Positions 30,279 through 37,588 of a stretch of DNA of 37,663 bases are shown here, one piece after another. The position numbers and the translations under genes are program-made. Origin of the DNA: Opitutia bacterium (GTDB lineage Bacteria > Verrucomicrobiota > Verrucomicrobiia > Opitutales > Opitutaceae); NCBI GenBank assembly GCA_016199925.1, contig JACQFT010000036.1, positions 1 to 37,663 of the forward strand. The letters are read 5' to 3'. The stretch's first letter is position 1, and every line of letters starts with the position of its first letter. The notes beneath the pieces are model-generated. The model had not been told where the DNA came from, did no database searches, and saw nothing but the letters and a program-made list of their open reading frames with translations.

Positions 30279-30998
30279 ATGAAAATCCACACCGCCGCCT
30301 TCGCTGTCAGTGCGCCCAACCTGGCGCTGTGCCCGCCGGCCCGGCTCCCGGAGTTCGCGTTCATCGGCCGCTCCAACGTCGGCAAGTCGTCGCTCATCAA
30401 CCTGCTCACGGGCAAGAAGGACCTCGCCCGCGTCTCCGACCTGCCGGGCAAGACGAAGCTCATCAATTTTTTCACGATCAACTCGGCGTGGACGCTCGTC
30501 GACCTGCCGGGCTACGGCTACGCCAAGGTCGCGAAGACCGACCGGCAGGAGTTCAGCACCGCCGTGCGCACGTTCCTCCGCGAGCGTCCGTCGCTCGTCC
30601 ACACCTTCGTGCTGATCGATTCGCGCCATGAGCCGCAGGAGATGGACCTGAAGTTCGTCCATTGGATCGGCAGCAGCGGCCGGCCCTTCGCGCTCGTCTT
30701 CACCAAAATCGACAAACAGTCCGCGCAGGTCTCGCGCAACCGCATCGACCAGTTCCGCGCGGCGATGGCCGGGACGATGGATTTCCGGCCGCCCGTCTTC
30801 GCCAGCTCGGCCACGACCAAGGCCGGCCGCGACGACATCCTCTCGTTCATCACCAAGAGTCTCCCCGACAAGAAAACCGCGAGTGACTTCACCGTCGCCG
30901 CCATGATGACCCACCAGGACCGCGGCCCGGACACGCCGCGCGAGACGTCGGACTGGGACACCGAACCCGTCGACGGCGAAGAAGAATCCGCCGGGTAA
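30279..30998 (+). CDS. engB: Ribosome-biogenesis GTPase YsxC/EngB
   Basis: EFAFIGRSNVGKSSLINLLTGKKDLARVSDLPGKTKLINFFTINSAWTLVDLPGYGYAKV...ALVFTKIDK. Confidence 0.96.
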   Translation: MKIHTAAFAVSAPNLALCPPARLPEFAFIGRSNVGKSSLINLLTGKKDLARVSDLPGKTKLINFFTINSAWTLVDLPGYGYAKVAKTDRQEFSTAVRTFLRERPSLVHTFVLIDSRHEPQEMDLKFVHWIGSSGRPFALVFTKIDKQSAQVSRNRIDQFRAAMAGTMDFRPPVFASSATTKAGRDDILSFITKSLPDKKTASDFTVAAMMTHQDRGPDTPRETSDWDTEPVDGEEESAG

Positions 30999-31149
30999 CT
31001 CTCACGCACGCCGGGCCGCAAGACCGCAGAGGCAGAGATCGCGGAAGCGCCGAAGCGCGGAAAAGGCGGAACCGTTCTCCGATCCGCGGTGCTGCATTCC
31101 GGGCCCTCAGCGCTAGACTATCAGCTCTCAGCTTTCCCCTCCCACTCCC

Positions 31150-31428
31150 ATCTCCGCCCATCCCGATCTTCCCCTGTGCGCCGGCTGCGGCCGTTGCTGC
31201 CATCTGGTGGTCGAGTTGCGCGCGGGCGACGTCGTTGAGGAAAAATTTGTCGTCGAGCACGACGGCGTGCGCTGCATGGACCAACGCGGCAACGGCGCGT
31301 GCGTCGCGCTCGATGCCGCCACGATGCTCTGCACGATCTACGAGTCGCGCCCGCAGACCTGCCGCGATTTCACCCGCGGGGAGAGCCTCTGCCGGCGCAT
31401 CCTCGGCCGGCCTGCGCCGGCGGTTTGA
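31150..31428 (+). CDS. YkgJ-family cysteine-cluster protein (start codon unclear; possible AUC start)
   Basis: In-frame sequence ISAHPDLPLCAGCGRCCHLVVELRAGDVVEEKFVVEHDGVRCMDQRGNGACVALDAATMLCTIYESRPQTCRDFTRGESLCRRILG. Stop TAG at 31114 and no ATG/GTG/TTG before the CGRCC motif. Confidence 0.75.
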   Translation: MSAHPDLPLCAGCGRCCHLVVELRAGDVVEEKFVVEHDGVRCMDQRGNGACVALDAATMLCTIYESRPQTCRDFTRGESLCRRILGRPAPAV

Positions 31429-31822
31429 CGATCGGGCGGACGCGTCCCCGCCGCCCGGCTTTCCGGTTTGGTTTCGTAAGTGTTGGCCAACGCGCTGCGC
31501 GCCAAACCGCGCGCCAGCGCGCTGACCCACGGGGGAATCGTTGGCGCGGGCAAACCGCAAAGCCCTGCTCCCTGCCGCGCCGTCGGGGTCGCGCCCGACC
31601 TCCCAAGCCGCCACCGCACCCGGCGGACCGCCGGTCGCTTTGGGCCCGCGTTTCCCCCGCCGCGCTTTTTTCCAGAAAGGGATTGAGCCGGTTCCGGCGA
31701 CAGTGCAGCTTTTTTGCAACCCCGCCCCGTGATCGGCCACGAACACCGCTCACCTCCGGCCTGTTTCTGTTCCGCCCCACCCGATCCACCCCACCCGATC
31801 CCTCCCTCCGGAGGAACTCCGC

Positions 31823-32659
31823 ATGCTCAACGCCCAACACTTGGTCATCGAAAATTTCACCGCGAGTCTCGAGACCGCCTACCGCCGGACCTACGGGCTC
31901 TTAAAACCCGAGCATGGCACGGTGATTTCCTGGGCCGGCCGCCTCGCGCTCGAAAACATCGGCAACTCCGACATGCTTTACCACGACGTCGAGCACACCA
32001 TGCTCGTGACCGCCGTCGGCCAGGAAATTCTCATCGGCAAACACCTCTCCGAGGGCGGCGTCAGCCCGCACGACTGGCTGAATTTCATGCTCGCGCTCCT
32101 GTTTCACGACATCGGTTACGTCCGCGGCGTCTGCCGCCAGGACGCCCATCCGAACTACGCAACCGGCGCCGGCAGCGAGTCCGTCGTGCTCCCCGAAGGC
32201 AGCACCGACGCCGCACTCACGCCCTACCACGTCAGCCGCAGCCAACTCTTCGTGCGCGAGCGTTTCGGCGGCCGCGTGATGGTCGACCTCGATGTCGAAT
32301 CCATCTGCTCGTTCGTCGAGATGACGCGTTTCCCGCCGCCGCAGAAACCCGAATACCAGCCGACCAACACTTACGCCGGTCTGGTGCGCGCCGCGGATTT
32401 CATCGGCCAGCTCGGCGACCCGAACTACCTGCGCAAGATTCCCGCGCTCTACTACGAGTTCGAGCAGCTCGGCATGAACGCCAAACTCGGCTACAAGCAC
32501 CCCGACCACATGCGCAAGGGCTACGCCGGGTTTTTCTGGAACGTCGTGCAGCCGTATATCCCCGACGCGCTCAAATATCTCCGCGCCACCGTCGAGGGCA
32601 AACAGTGGATCGCCAACCTCCAGTCGCAGGTCTTCGAGGTCGAGCACGCCCCCAAGTAA
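31823..32659 (+). CDS. HD-domain metal-dependent phosphohydrolase (Npun_R2479-like family)
   Basis: MLYHDVEHTMLVTAVGQEILIGKHL...LNFMLALLFHDIGYVRGVC...TPYHVSRSQLFVRERF...VESICSFVEMTRFP...AADFIGQLGDPNYLRKIPALYYEFEQLG. Confidence 0.85.
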   Translation: MLNAQHLVIENFTASLETAYRRTYGLLKPEHGTVISWAGRLALENIGNSDMLYHDVEHTMLVTAVGQEILIGKHLSEGGVSPHDWLNFMLALLFHDIGYVRGVCRQDAHPNYATGAGSESVVLPEGSTDAALTPYHVSRSQLFVRERFGGRVMVDLDVESICSFVEMTRFPPPQKPEYQPTNTYAGLVRAADFIGQLGDPNYLRKIPALYYEFEQLGMNAKLGYKHPDHMRKGYAGFFWNVVQPYIPDALKYLRATVEGKQWIANLQSQVFEVEHAPK

Positions 32660-32695
32660 AGATCCGCGGAGAATTCGCGGCGACCGCCGCCCGTC

Positions 32696-32829
32696 GGTGC
32701 GAGCCCGTGTGCTCGCGCCTCTGTCCGCTTGCGGGAGCGAGCGTGCTCGCGCCCCTGCCGCCTGTGGGAGTGAGCTTGCTCGCGACCCTGCCGTCTGCGG
32801 GAGCGAGCGTGCTCGCGACTCCTCCGCCG
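32696..32829. repeat. 33-bp tandem array of REP-like palindromes
   Basis: Units at 32731, 32764 and 32797 with exact 33-bp spacing: g[ct]gggag[ct]gagc[gt]tgctcgcg[ac]..., plus a diverged unit at about 32696. Each has a GCGAGC/GCTCGC-type palindrome (GTGAGC in the 32764 unit). Confidence 0.9.
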
Positions 32830-32968
32830 TCGGCCGCGACCCAGCTCTCCCCCGCCCCCTCCTCGCCAAGTCCGGCCGGAGCACCCTCCGGAAATTCGCC
32901 CCGGCCGAGCAGAATTTTTCTCGCGCCCGGCTTGCGGACCGCCGGGGCACCGCCGAGACTCTCCGCCG

Positions 32969-34084
32969 ATGCCCGCCCCCGACTCCCCCGCGCCCCCGCC
33001 GCCCACGCCGGCTGACCCCGCAGCCTCCGCGCCCCACCGCCGCCGCCCCCGTTACGCCGGCAAGAATCCGCGCCGCTTCGCCGAGAAATACAAGGAGCTC
33101 GACGCCGGGCGCTACGCCGGCGACGTCGCCAAAGTCGTCGCCTCCGGCAAGACCCCCGCGGGCAGTCACCGCCCGATCATGGTCGGTGAGATTCTCGCCG
33201 CCCTCGCGCTCCAGCCCGGCGAAACCGCCGTCGATTGCACGCTCGGCTACGGCGGCCACGCCCGCGAATTGCTCGCGCACGTCGCGCCGCCGGGAGCCGC
33301 CGCGCGCGGCCGGCTCGTCGCCCTCGACGTCGATCCGCTCGAGCTGCCGAAGACCGTCGCGCGCCTGCGTGCCGCCGGCTGGGGCGAAGATACTTTCACC
33401 GCAGTGCGCAGCAATTTCGCCGGCCTGCCCCGCGTGCTCGCGTCGCTCGGTCTCGCCGGCGCCGACGCCGTCCTCGCCGATCTCGGCGTCTCCTCGATGC
33501 AACTCGACGACCCGGCGCGCGGCTTCACCTTCAAGGCCGACGGGCCGCTCGACCTGCGCCTCAATCCCCAACGCGCGCCCTCCGCCGCCGCCTGGCTCGC
33601 GCGCGCCTCCGTGGCCGATCTCGCCGCCGCGCTCGCCGAAAACTCCGACGAGCCGCACGCTGACGCCCTCGCCCGCGAACTCGCGGCCCGCCGTGCCCAC
33701 CCGCCGTTCGCGCGCACGCGCCAGCTCGCCGACGCCGTCCGCGATATTCTCGCGGCGCTGCCGAAGCCCGTGCGCGATCCCGCCGCCGTCGACCTGACCG
33801 TGCGCCGCGTTTTCCAGGCGCTGCGCATCGCGGTGAACGACGAGTTTGGCGCGCTCGACACGTTGCTGCGCCAACTGCCCGCCTGCCTCAAACCCGGCGG
33901 CCGCGTCGCCCTCCTCACCTTTCATTCCGGCGAAGACCGCCGCGTGAAACACGCCTTCCGCGACGGTGTGCGCCGCGGCCTCTACGCGGCGGCGAGCGAG
34001 GAGATCGTCAAGGCCGGCCTCGCCGAGCTCCGCGCCAATCCCCGCAGCGCCGCCGCCAAACTCCGCTGGGCCGTGCGCGCGTGA
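32969..34084 (+). CDS. rsmH: 16S rRNA m4C1402 methyltransferase RsmH (MraW) with proline-rich N-terminal extension
   Basis: HRPIMVGEILAALALQPGETAVDCTLGYGGHARELL...LADLGVSSMQLDDPARGFTFKADGPLDLRL...ALRIAVNDEFGALDTLLRQLPACLKPGGRVALLTFHSGEDRRVKHAF. Confidence 0.93.
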   Translation: MPAPDSPAPPPPTPADPAASAPHRRRPRYAGKNPRRFAEKYKELDAGRYAGDVAKVVASGKTPAGSHRPIMVGEILAALALQPGETAVDCTLGYGGHARELLAHVAPPGAAARGRLVALDVDPLELPKTVARLRAAGWGEDTFTAVRSNFAGLPRVLASLGLAGADAVLADLGVSSMQLDDPARGFTFKADGPLDLRLNPQRAPSAAAWLARASVADLAAALAENSDEPHADALARELAARRAHPPFARTRQLADAVRDILAALPKPVRDPAAVDLTVRRVFQALRIAVNDEFGALDTLLRQLPACLKPGGRVALLTFHSGEDRRVKHAFRDGVRRGLYAAASEEIVKAGLAELRANPRSAAAKLRWAVRA

Positions 34085-34148
34085 GGCTCGCGCGCTAGAC
34101 TGCCCCGGCCGACGAAGCCCGGCGCAGCGCGGCGCCCCAGTCTGAGTT

Positions 34149-34191
34149 CCGGGCGGGAGCACGCGGGCTGAAGCACCGCGCTCCGCCCGGG
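34149..34191. repeat. Long imperfect inverted repeat CCGGGCGGgAGC...CGCGCTCCGCCCGGG
   Basis: ccgggcgggagcacgcgggctgaagcaccgcgctccgcccggg, just after rsmH. Confidence 0.75.
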
Positions 34192-34329
34192 CAACAGTGG
34201 CGGCCCGGGGGGAAGCACAGTCGCCGCCTTCGACCGGCGGCACACGCCGGCTGCGGGCCTCGCGCCGCAATTTGCCATCGCCAATCCGTCGGCCCGCTCC
34301 GAATTTCTCCGCGCCCCCACCGCCCGCAA

Positions 34330-34575
34330 CGATCCTCGGAGCAAGTCCCGAGACTTTCAGCCAAACCCCATGCAATTCACGACCCTCACGCCGCCTTGGC
34401 AGGATTCTGCTGGCCAGCAGAGTGTCGTCCGCCGGGCTCCGACCTGGTGGGACGACCTCCGTGTCGTCCGCCGTGGCGTCCGCCGTATTCATCGCCGGAC
34501 CACGGACCGGACGGAGCCGGTCCCTCCCTTCCCAGCAAAGCCGAAGCGAACCTCGGCGTATCGGACCTATTACTT
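34330..34575 (+). repeat. Modular hairpin repeat, copy C (upstream of PLP decarboxylase, same strand)
   Basis: ATCCTCGGAGCAAGTCCCGAG...CCCCATGCAATTCACGACCCTCACGCCGCCTTGGCAGGATTCTGCTGGCCAGCAGAGTGTCGTCC...GGGACGACCTCCGTGTCGTCC...GGACCGGACGGAGCCGGTCCCTCC...AAGCCGAAGCGAACCTCGGCGTATCGGACC. Confidence 0.9.
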
Positions 34576-34579
34576 ATGA
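34370..34579 (+). CDS. Putative 69-aa leader ORF in repeat copy C, stop overlapping the decarboxylase start (ATGA)
   Basis: MQFTTLTPPWQDSAGQQSVVRRAPTWWDDLRVVRRGVRRIHRRTTDRTEPVPPFPAKPKRTSAYRTYYL*. TGA 34577-34579 overlaps ATG 34576-34578. Confidence 0.4.
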   Translation: MQFTTLTPPWQDSAGQQSVVRRAPTWWDDLRVVRRGVRRIHRRTTDRTEPVPPFPAKPKRTSAYRTYYL

Positions 34580-35922
34580 AAGAAATTCTGACCGACGCCT
34601 CCGCCCGCGCGATTCGCTACCTGCAAGGCCTTGAGACCCGCGCGGTGGCGCCGACGCCCGCCGCCGTCGCCGCGCTGTGCGCCTTCGACGAGCCGCTGCC
34701 GGAAAATTCCTCTGCGCCCGCCGACACGCTGCGCCTGCTCGACGAGGTCGGCTCGCCGGCCACGGCGTCGATGGCCGGCCCGCGCTACTTCGGTTTCGTC
34801 ATCGGCGGCGCGCTGCCCGTCACGCTCGCGGCCAACTGGCTCGCGGGCGCGTGGGACCAGAACACTCATTATTACCGGGCGACGCCCGGCACGGCCTACC
34901 TCGAGCAAATCGCGCTGCGTTGGCTGCTCGACGTGCTGCGCCTGCCGGCGGAGTGCTCGGGCGCGTTCGTCACCGGCGCGACCGTCGCCAATCTCTGCGC
35001 GCTCGCCGCCGCCCGCCACGCCGTGCTCAAGGCCGCCGGGTGGAACGTCGAAGCGCACGGGCTCTTCGGCGCGCCGCCCATCACGGTGCTCGTCGGCGCG
35101 GAGGTTCATCCCTCGGTCACCAAATCGCTGGGCGTGCTCGGCCTCGGCCGCAGCCGCGTGGTGAAAATTCCCGTCGATGGTCAGGGCCGGATGCGCGCCG
35201 ACGCGCTGCCGGCGATCGCCGGTCCCACCATCGTCTGCGTGCAGGCGGGCAACGTGAACACGGGCGCGTTCGATCCCGTCGCCGAGATCTGCGCGCGGGC
35301 CCACGCGGCCGGCGCGTGGGTGCATGTCGACGGTGCGTTCGGGCTCTGGGCCGCCGCCGCCCCGTCGCGGCTTCATCTCGCCGCCGGCGTCGCGCTCGCC
35401 GATTCGTGGGCGACCGACGCCCACAAGTGGCTCAACGTCCCCTACGATTGCGGCCTCGCTTTCGTGCGCGATCCCCTCGCCTTGCAGGCCGCGATGGCGA
35501 TCACGGCCGAATACCTGCCGACGCAGGGCACCGCCCGCAATCACGCGGACTTCACGCCCGAGCTGTCGCGCCGCGCGCGCGGCGTCGAAGTCTGGGCGGC
35601 GCTGCACGCGCTCGGCCGCGCGGGCCTCGCCGAGCTGATCGAGCGCAACTGCGCGCAAGCGCGCCGCTTCGCCGCCGGACTCACGGCGGCCGGCCTCGAG
35701 GTCCTCAACGACGTCGTGCTCAACCAGGTGCTCGTCGCCTTCGGCGACGCCGCGCAGACTGCCCGTGTCATCCAGGCGATTCAGGACGATGGCACGTGCT
35801 GGGCCGGCGTCACCGTCTGGCAGGGCCGCACCGCGATGCGGATCAGCGTCTCCTCCTGGGCGACGACCGACGCCGACGTGGACCGCAGTCTCGCGGCCAT
35901 CGTGCGCCTCGCGCGGGCCTGA
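34576..35922 (+). CDS. PLP-dependent decarboxylase (aromatic-L-amino-acid/glutamate decarboxylase group)
   Basis: TYRATPGTAYLE-type region (HYYRATPGTAYLEQIALRWLLDVLRLP), GAFVTGATVANLCALAAARH, AWVHVDGAFGLWAA, SWATDAHKWLNVPYDCG (PLP lysine). Confidence 0.9.
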   Translation: MKEILTDASARAIRYLQGLETRAVAPTPAAVAALCAFDEPLPENSSAPADTLRLLDEVGSPATASMAGPRYFGFVIGGALPVTLAANWLAGAWDQNTHYYRATPGTAYLEQIALRWLLDVLRLPAECSGAFVTGATVANLCALAAARHAVLKAAGWNVEAHGLFGAPPITVLVGAEVHPSVTKSLGVLGLGRSRVVKIPVDGQGRMRADALPAIAGPTIVCVQAGNVNTGAFDPVAEICARAHAAGAWVHVDGAFGLWAAAAPSRLHLAAGVALADSWATDAHKWLNVPYDCGLAFVRDPLALQAAMAITAEYLPTQGTARNHADFTPELSRRARGVEVWAALHALGRAGLAELIERNCAQARRFAAGLTAAGLEVLNDVVLNQVLVAFGDAAQTARVIQAIQDDGTCWAGVTVWQGRTAMRISVSSWATTDADVDRSLAAIVRLARA

Positions 35923-35941
35923 GCGAAAAAAATTCCCGCCG

Positions 35942-36121
35942 ATGCCAAAGCGACCTACCAGACGGCCGGTGTCGGCGGAGCAGCAGCGCAGTTGCACGCG
36001 CAAGCGCCGCTACCGTAGTCAGGGCGACGCGCTCGACGCCGCGCTCTTGGCCGGCGTCGAGCGGCAGCGGGTCGCCTACCCGTGCCCGCTCTGCGGACAC
36101 TGGCATCTCGCTTCCGCCTGA
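35942..36121 (+). CDS. Small 59-aa protein with CPLCGHWH motif
   Basis: MPKRPTRRPVSAEQQRSCTRKRRYRSQGDALDAALLAGVERQRVAYPCPLCGHWHLASA*; zinc-ribbon-like pattern. Confidence 0.6.
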   Translation: MPKRPTRRPVSAEQQRSCTRKRRYRSQGDALDAALLAGVERQRVAYPCPLCGHWHLASA

Positions 36122-36136
36122 CGGTCGGACCCGGGC

Positions 36137-36874
36137 TCAGCCGCCGGAGCCCGGCCGCGGGAGCAGCGCGGGCACTCGGCGCTGATATTCCTGATAGCGC
36201 TCGCCGAGGGCCGCGACGAGATCGCGTTCCTCCAGCCGCGTGCCGATGAGGATGTAGCCGGTCGTCGCGGCGGCGAAAAGCAGATGGCCCGTCGTCATCG
36301 TCGGCGCCGCCCAGAACGCGATGATGAAACCGCTCATGATCGGATGCCGCACGAGGCCGTAGAAAAACTTCACCGTGAACTCCGGCGGCGCCGGCGCCCG
36401 GCCGTTGAGGTAGAGGTAAACTTGGCGGAGCCCGAAGAGATCGAAGTGGTCGATCATGAACGTCGAGGTGAGCACCACCAGCCAGCCGAGCGCGAACACG
36501 CCCCAGATGACTTTCCGCCACAACTCACTCTGCACCGACCACACGACGGTGGTGATCGGCGCCCAATACCAGAAGATGCCGAGCAGGATCAAACTCGAGA
36601 GGAGCACATAGGTGCTGCGTTCGACGTGCTTCGGCACGAACCGCGTCCACCACACCTTGAACCCGGGTCGCGCCATCACGCTGTGCTGCACCGCGAACGC
36701 CCCGAGCAGCGCCGAGTTGAGCAACACCGCGAAGGAGAGACTGTGCGTGTTCGGGCTGACGTCGATCGACCGCGGCACGACCCAGTTTCCGACGAACCCG
36801 ATGGCGTAGAGAAAAGCGATCAGGAAGATCGCGTAGCAAACGACGGCGTAAGCCGCGGAGAGCAACTTGTTCAT
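36137..36874 (-). CDS. Membrane methyltransferase, methanethiol S-methyltransferase (MddA)-like / NnrU-ICMT fold
   Basis: FAVQHSVMARPGFKVWWTRFVPKHVERSTYVLLSSLILLGIFWYW...HFDLFGLRQVYLYLNGR...FKVKFFYGLVRHPIMSGFI-like segment (FTVKFFYGLVRHPIMSGFIIAFWAAPTMT)...GTRLEERDLVAALGERYQEYQRRVPALLPRP. Confidence 0.75.
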   Translation of the reverse strand: MNKLLSAAYAVVCYAIFLIAFLYAIGFVGNWVVPRSIDVSPNTHSLSFAVLLNSALLGAFAVQHSVMARPGFKVWWTRFVPKHVERSTYVLLSSLILLGIFWYWAPITTVVWSVQSELWRKVIWGVFALGWLVVLTSTFMIDHFDLFGLRQVYLYLNGRAPAPPEFTVKFFYGLVRHPIMSGFIIAFWAAPTMTTGHLLFAAATTGYILIGTRLEERDLVAALGERYQEYQRRVPALLPRPGSGG

Positions 36875-36968
36875 GGGGTGTTGAAGGTCGCGCGCGTGGG
36901 ATTACGCACCCAACCCGAGGGGAAACTACGGTCCCGGCACCGCGCGGGCAAGCCGCGTCTCGGCGCGC

Positions 36969-37394
36969 TCAAGCCAACTGCGCGTCGAGCGTGATCGTGG
37001 CGTTGAGCACGCGGGAGACCGGGCAGCCGGCCTTGGCCTTTGCGGCGATCGCGGCGAACTTCGCGGCGTCGAGGCCGGGCACCTTCGCACGCACCACGAG
37101 ATGCGACGCGGTGATGGTCCAGCCCTGCGGCGGCACGTTTTCGAAATTCAACTCGGCGGAGGAGTCCAGCCGCTCGGGCGGGCAGCCCGCTTCGCCGAGG
37201 GCGGCGGCCAGCGCCATCGCAAAACAGCCGGCGTGGGCCGCGGCGATCAGCTCCTCGGGATTGGTGCCGGCGCCCGAGGCAAAGCGCGAGCCGAACGAAT
37301 ACTCGGTGTTCCGCAACGCGCCGCCGGGAGAGGTCAGCGTGCCCTTGCCTTCTTTGAGCGAACCTTGCCAGACGGCGGAGGCAGTGCGTTTCAT
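36969..37394 (-). CDS. OsmC-family peroxiredoxin
   Basis: MKRTASAVWQGSLKEGKGTLTSPGGALRNTEYSFGSRFASGAGTNPEELIAAAHAGCFAMALAAALGEAGCPPERL...GCPVSRVLNATITLDAQL. Confidence 0.93.
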   Translation of the reverse strand: MKRTASAVWQGSLKEGKGTLTSPGGALRNTEYSFGSRFASGAGTNPEELIAAAHAGCFAMALAAALGEAGCPPERLDSSAELNFENVPPQGWTITASHLVVRAKVPGLDAAKFAAIAAKAKAGCPVSRVLNATITLDAQLA

Positions 37395-37543
37395 TCGCGA
37401 TGGGTCCGATACCCCGGAGTTTGCTCCGGCTTGGTTTGGGTGGAGGGACCGGCTCCGTCCGGTCCGCGGATTGCGAAAAGACGGACGACATTCTGCTGGC
37501 CAGCAGAATCCCTCCAAGGCGAAGCGATGGTCGTGAGTTGCAT
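37391..37543 (-). CDS. Putative 50-aa leader ORF in repeat copy D, stop overlapping the osmC start (ATGA)
   Basis: MQLTTIASPWRDSAGQQNVVRLFAIRGPDGAGPSTQTKPEQTPGYRTHRE*. TGA occupies 37393-37391, overlapping ATG 37394-37392. Not in the ORF track (below 60 aa). Confidence 0.4.
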   Translation of the reverse strand: MQLTTIASPWRDSAGQQNVVRLFAIRGPDGAGPSTQTKPEQTPGYRTHRE

Positions 37544-37588
37544 GGGGACTGGTCGAATGCCTCGGGGCTTGCCCCGAGGATGTTTACT
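37395..37588 (-). repeat. Modular hairpin repeat, copy D (upstream of osmC, same strand)
   Basis: Reverse complement: CATCCTCGGGGCAAGCCCCGAGGCATTCGACCAGTCCCCATGCAACTCACGACCATCGCTTCGCCTTGGAGGGATTCTGCTGGCCAGCAGAATGTCGTCC...GCGGACCGGACGGAGCCGGTCCCTCC...CCGGAGCAAACTCCGGGGTATCGGACCCATCGCGA. Confidence 0.92.

Noticed and set aside
29053-32659. Two HD-domain genes as part of a nucleotide-signalling or antiphage system
   Set aside because: No cyclase, effector, nuclease-toxin or other defence partner is visible; neighbours are cupin, engB and ykgJ, so nothing supports a defence island.
32696-32829. Possible CRISPR array (33-bp periodic units)
   Set aside because: Units are contiguous and homologous over their whole length, with no unique spacers and no cas genes nearby; a REP-like tandem array fits better.
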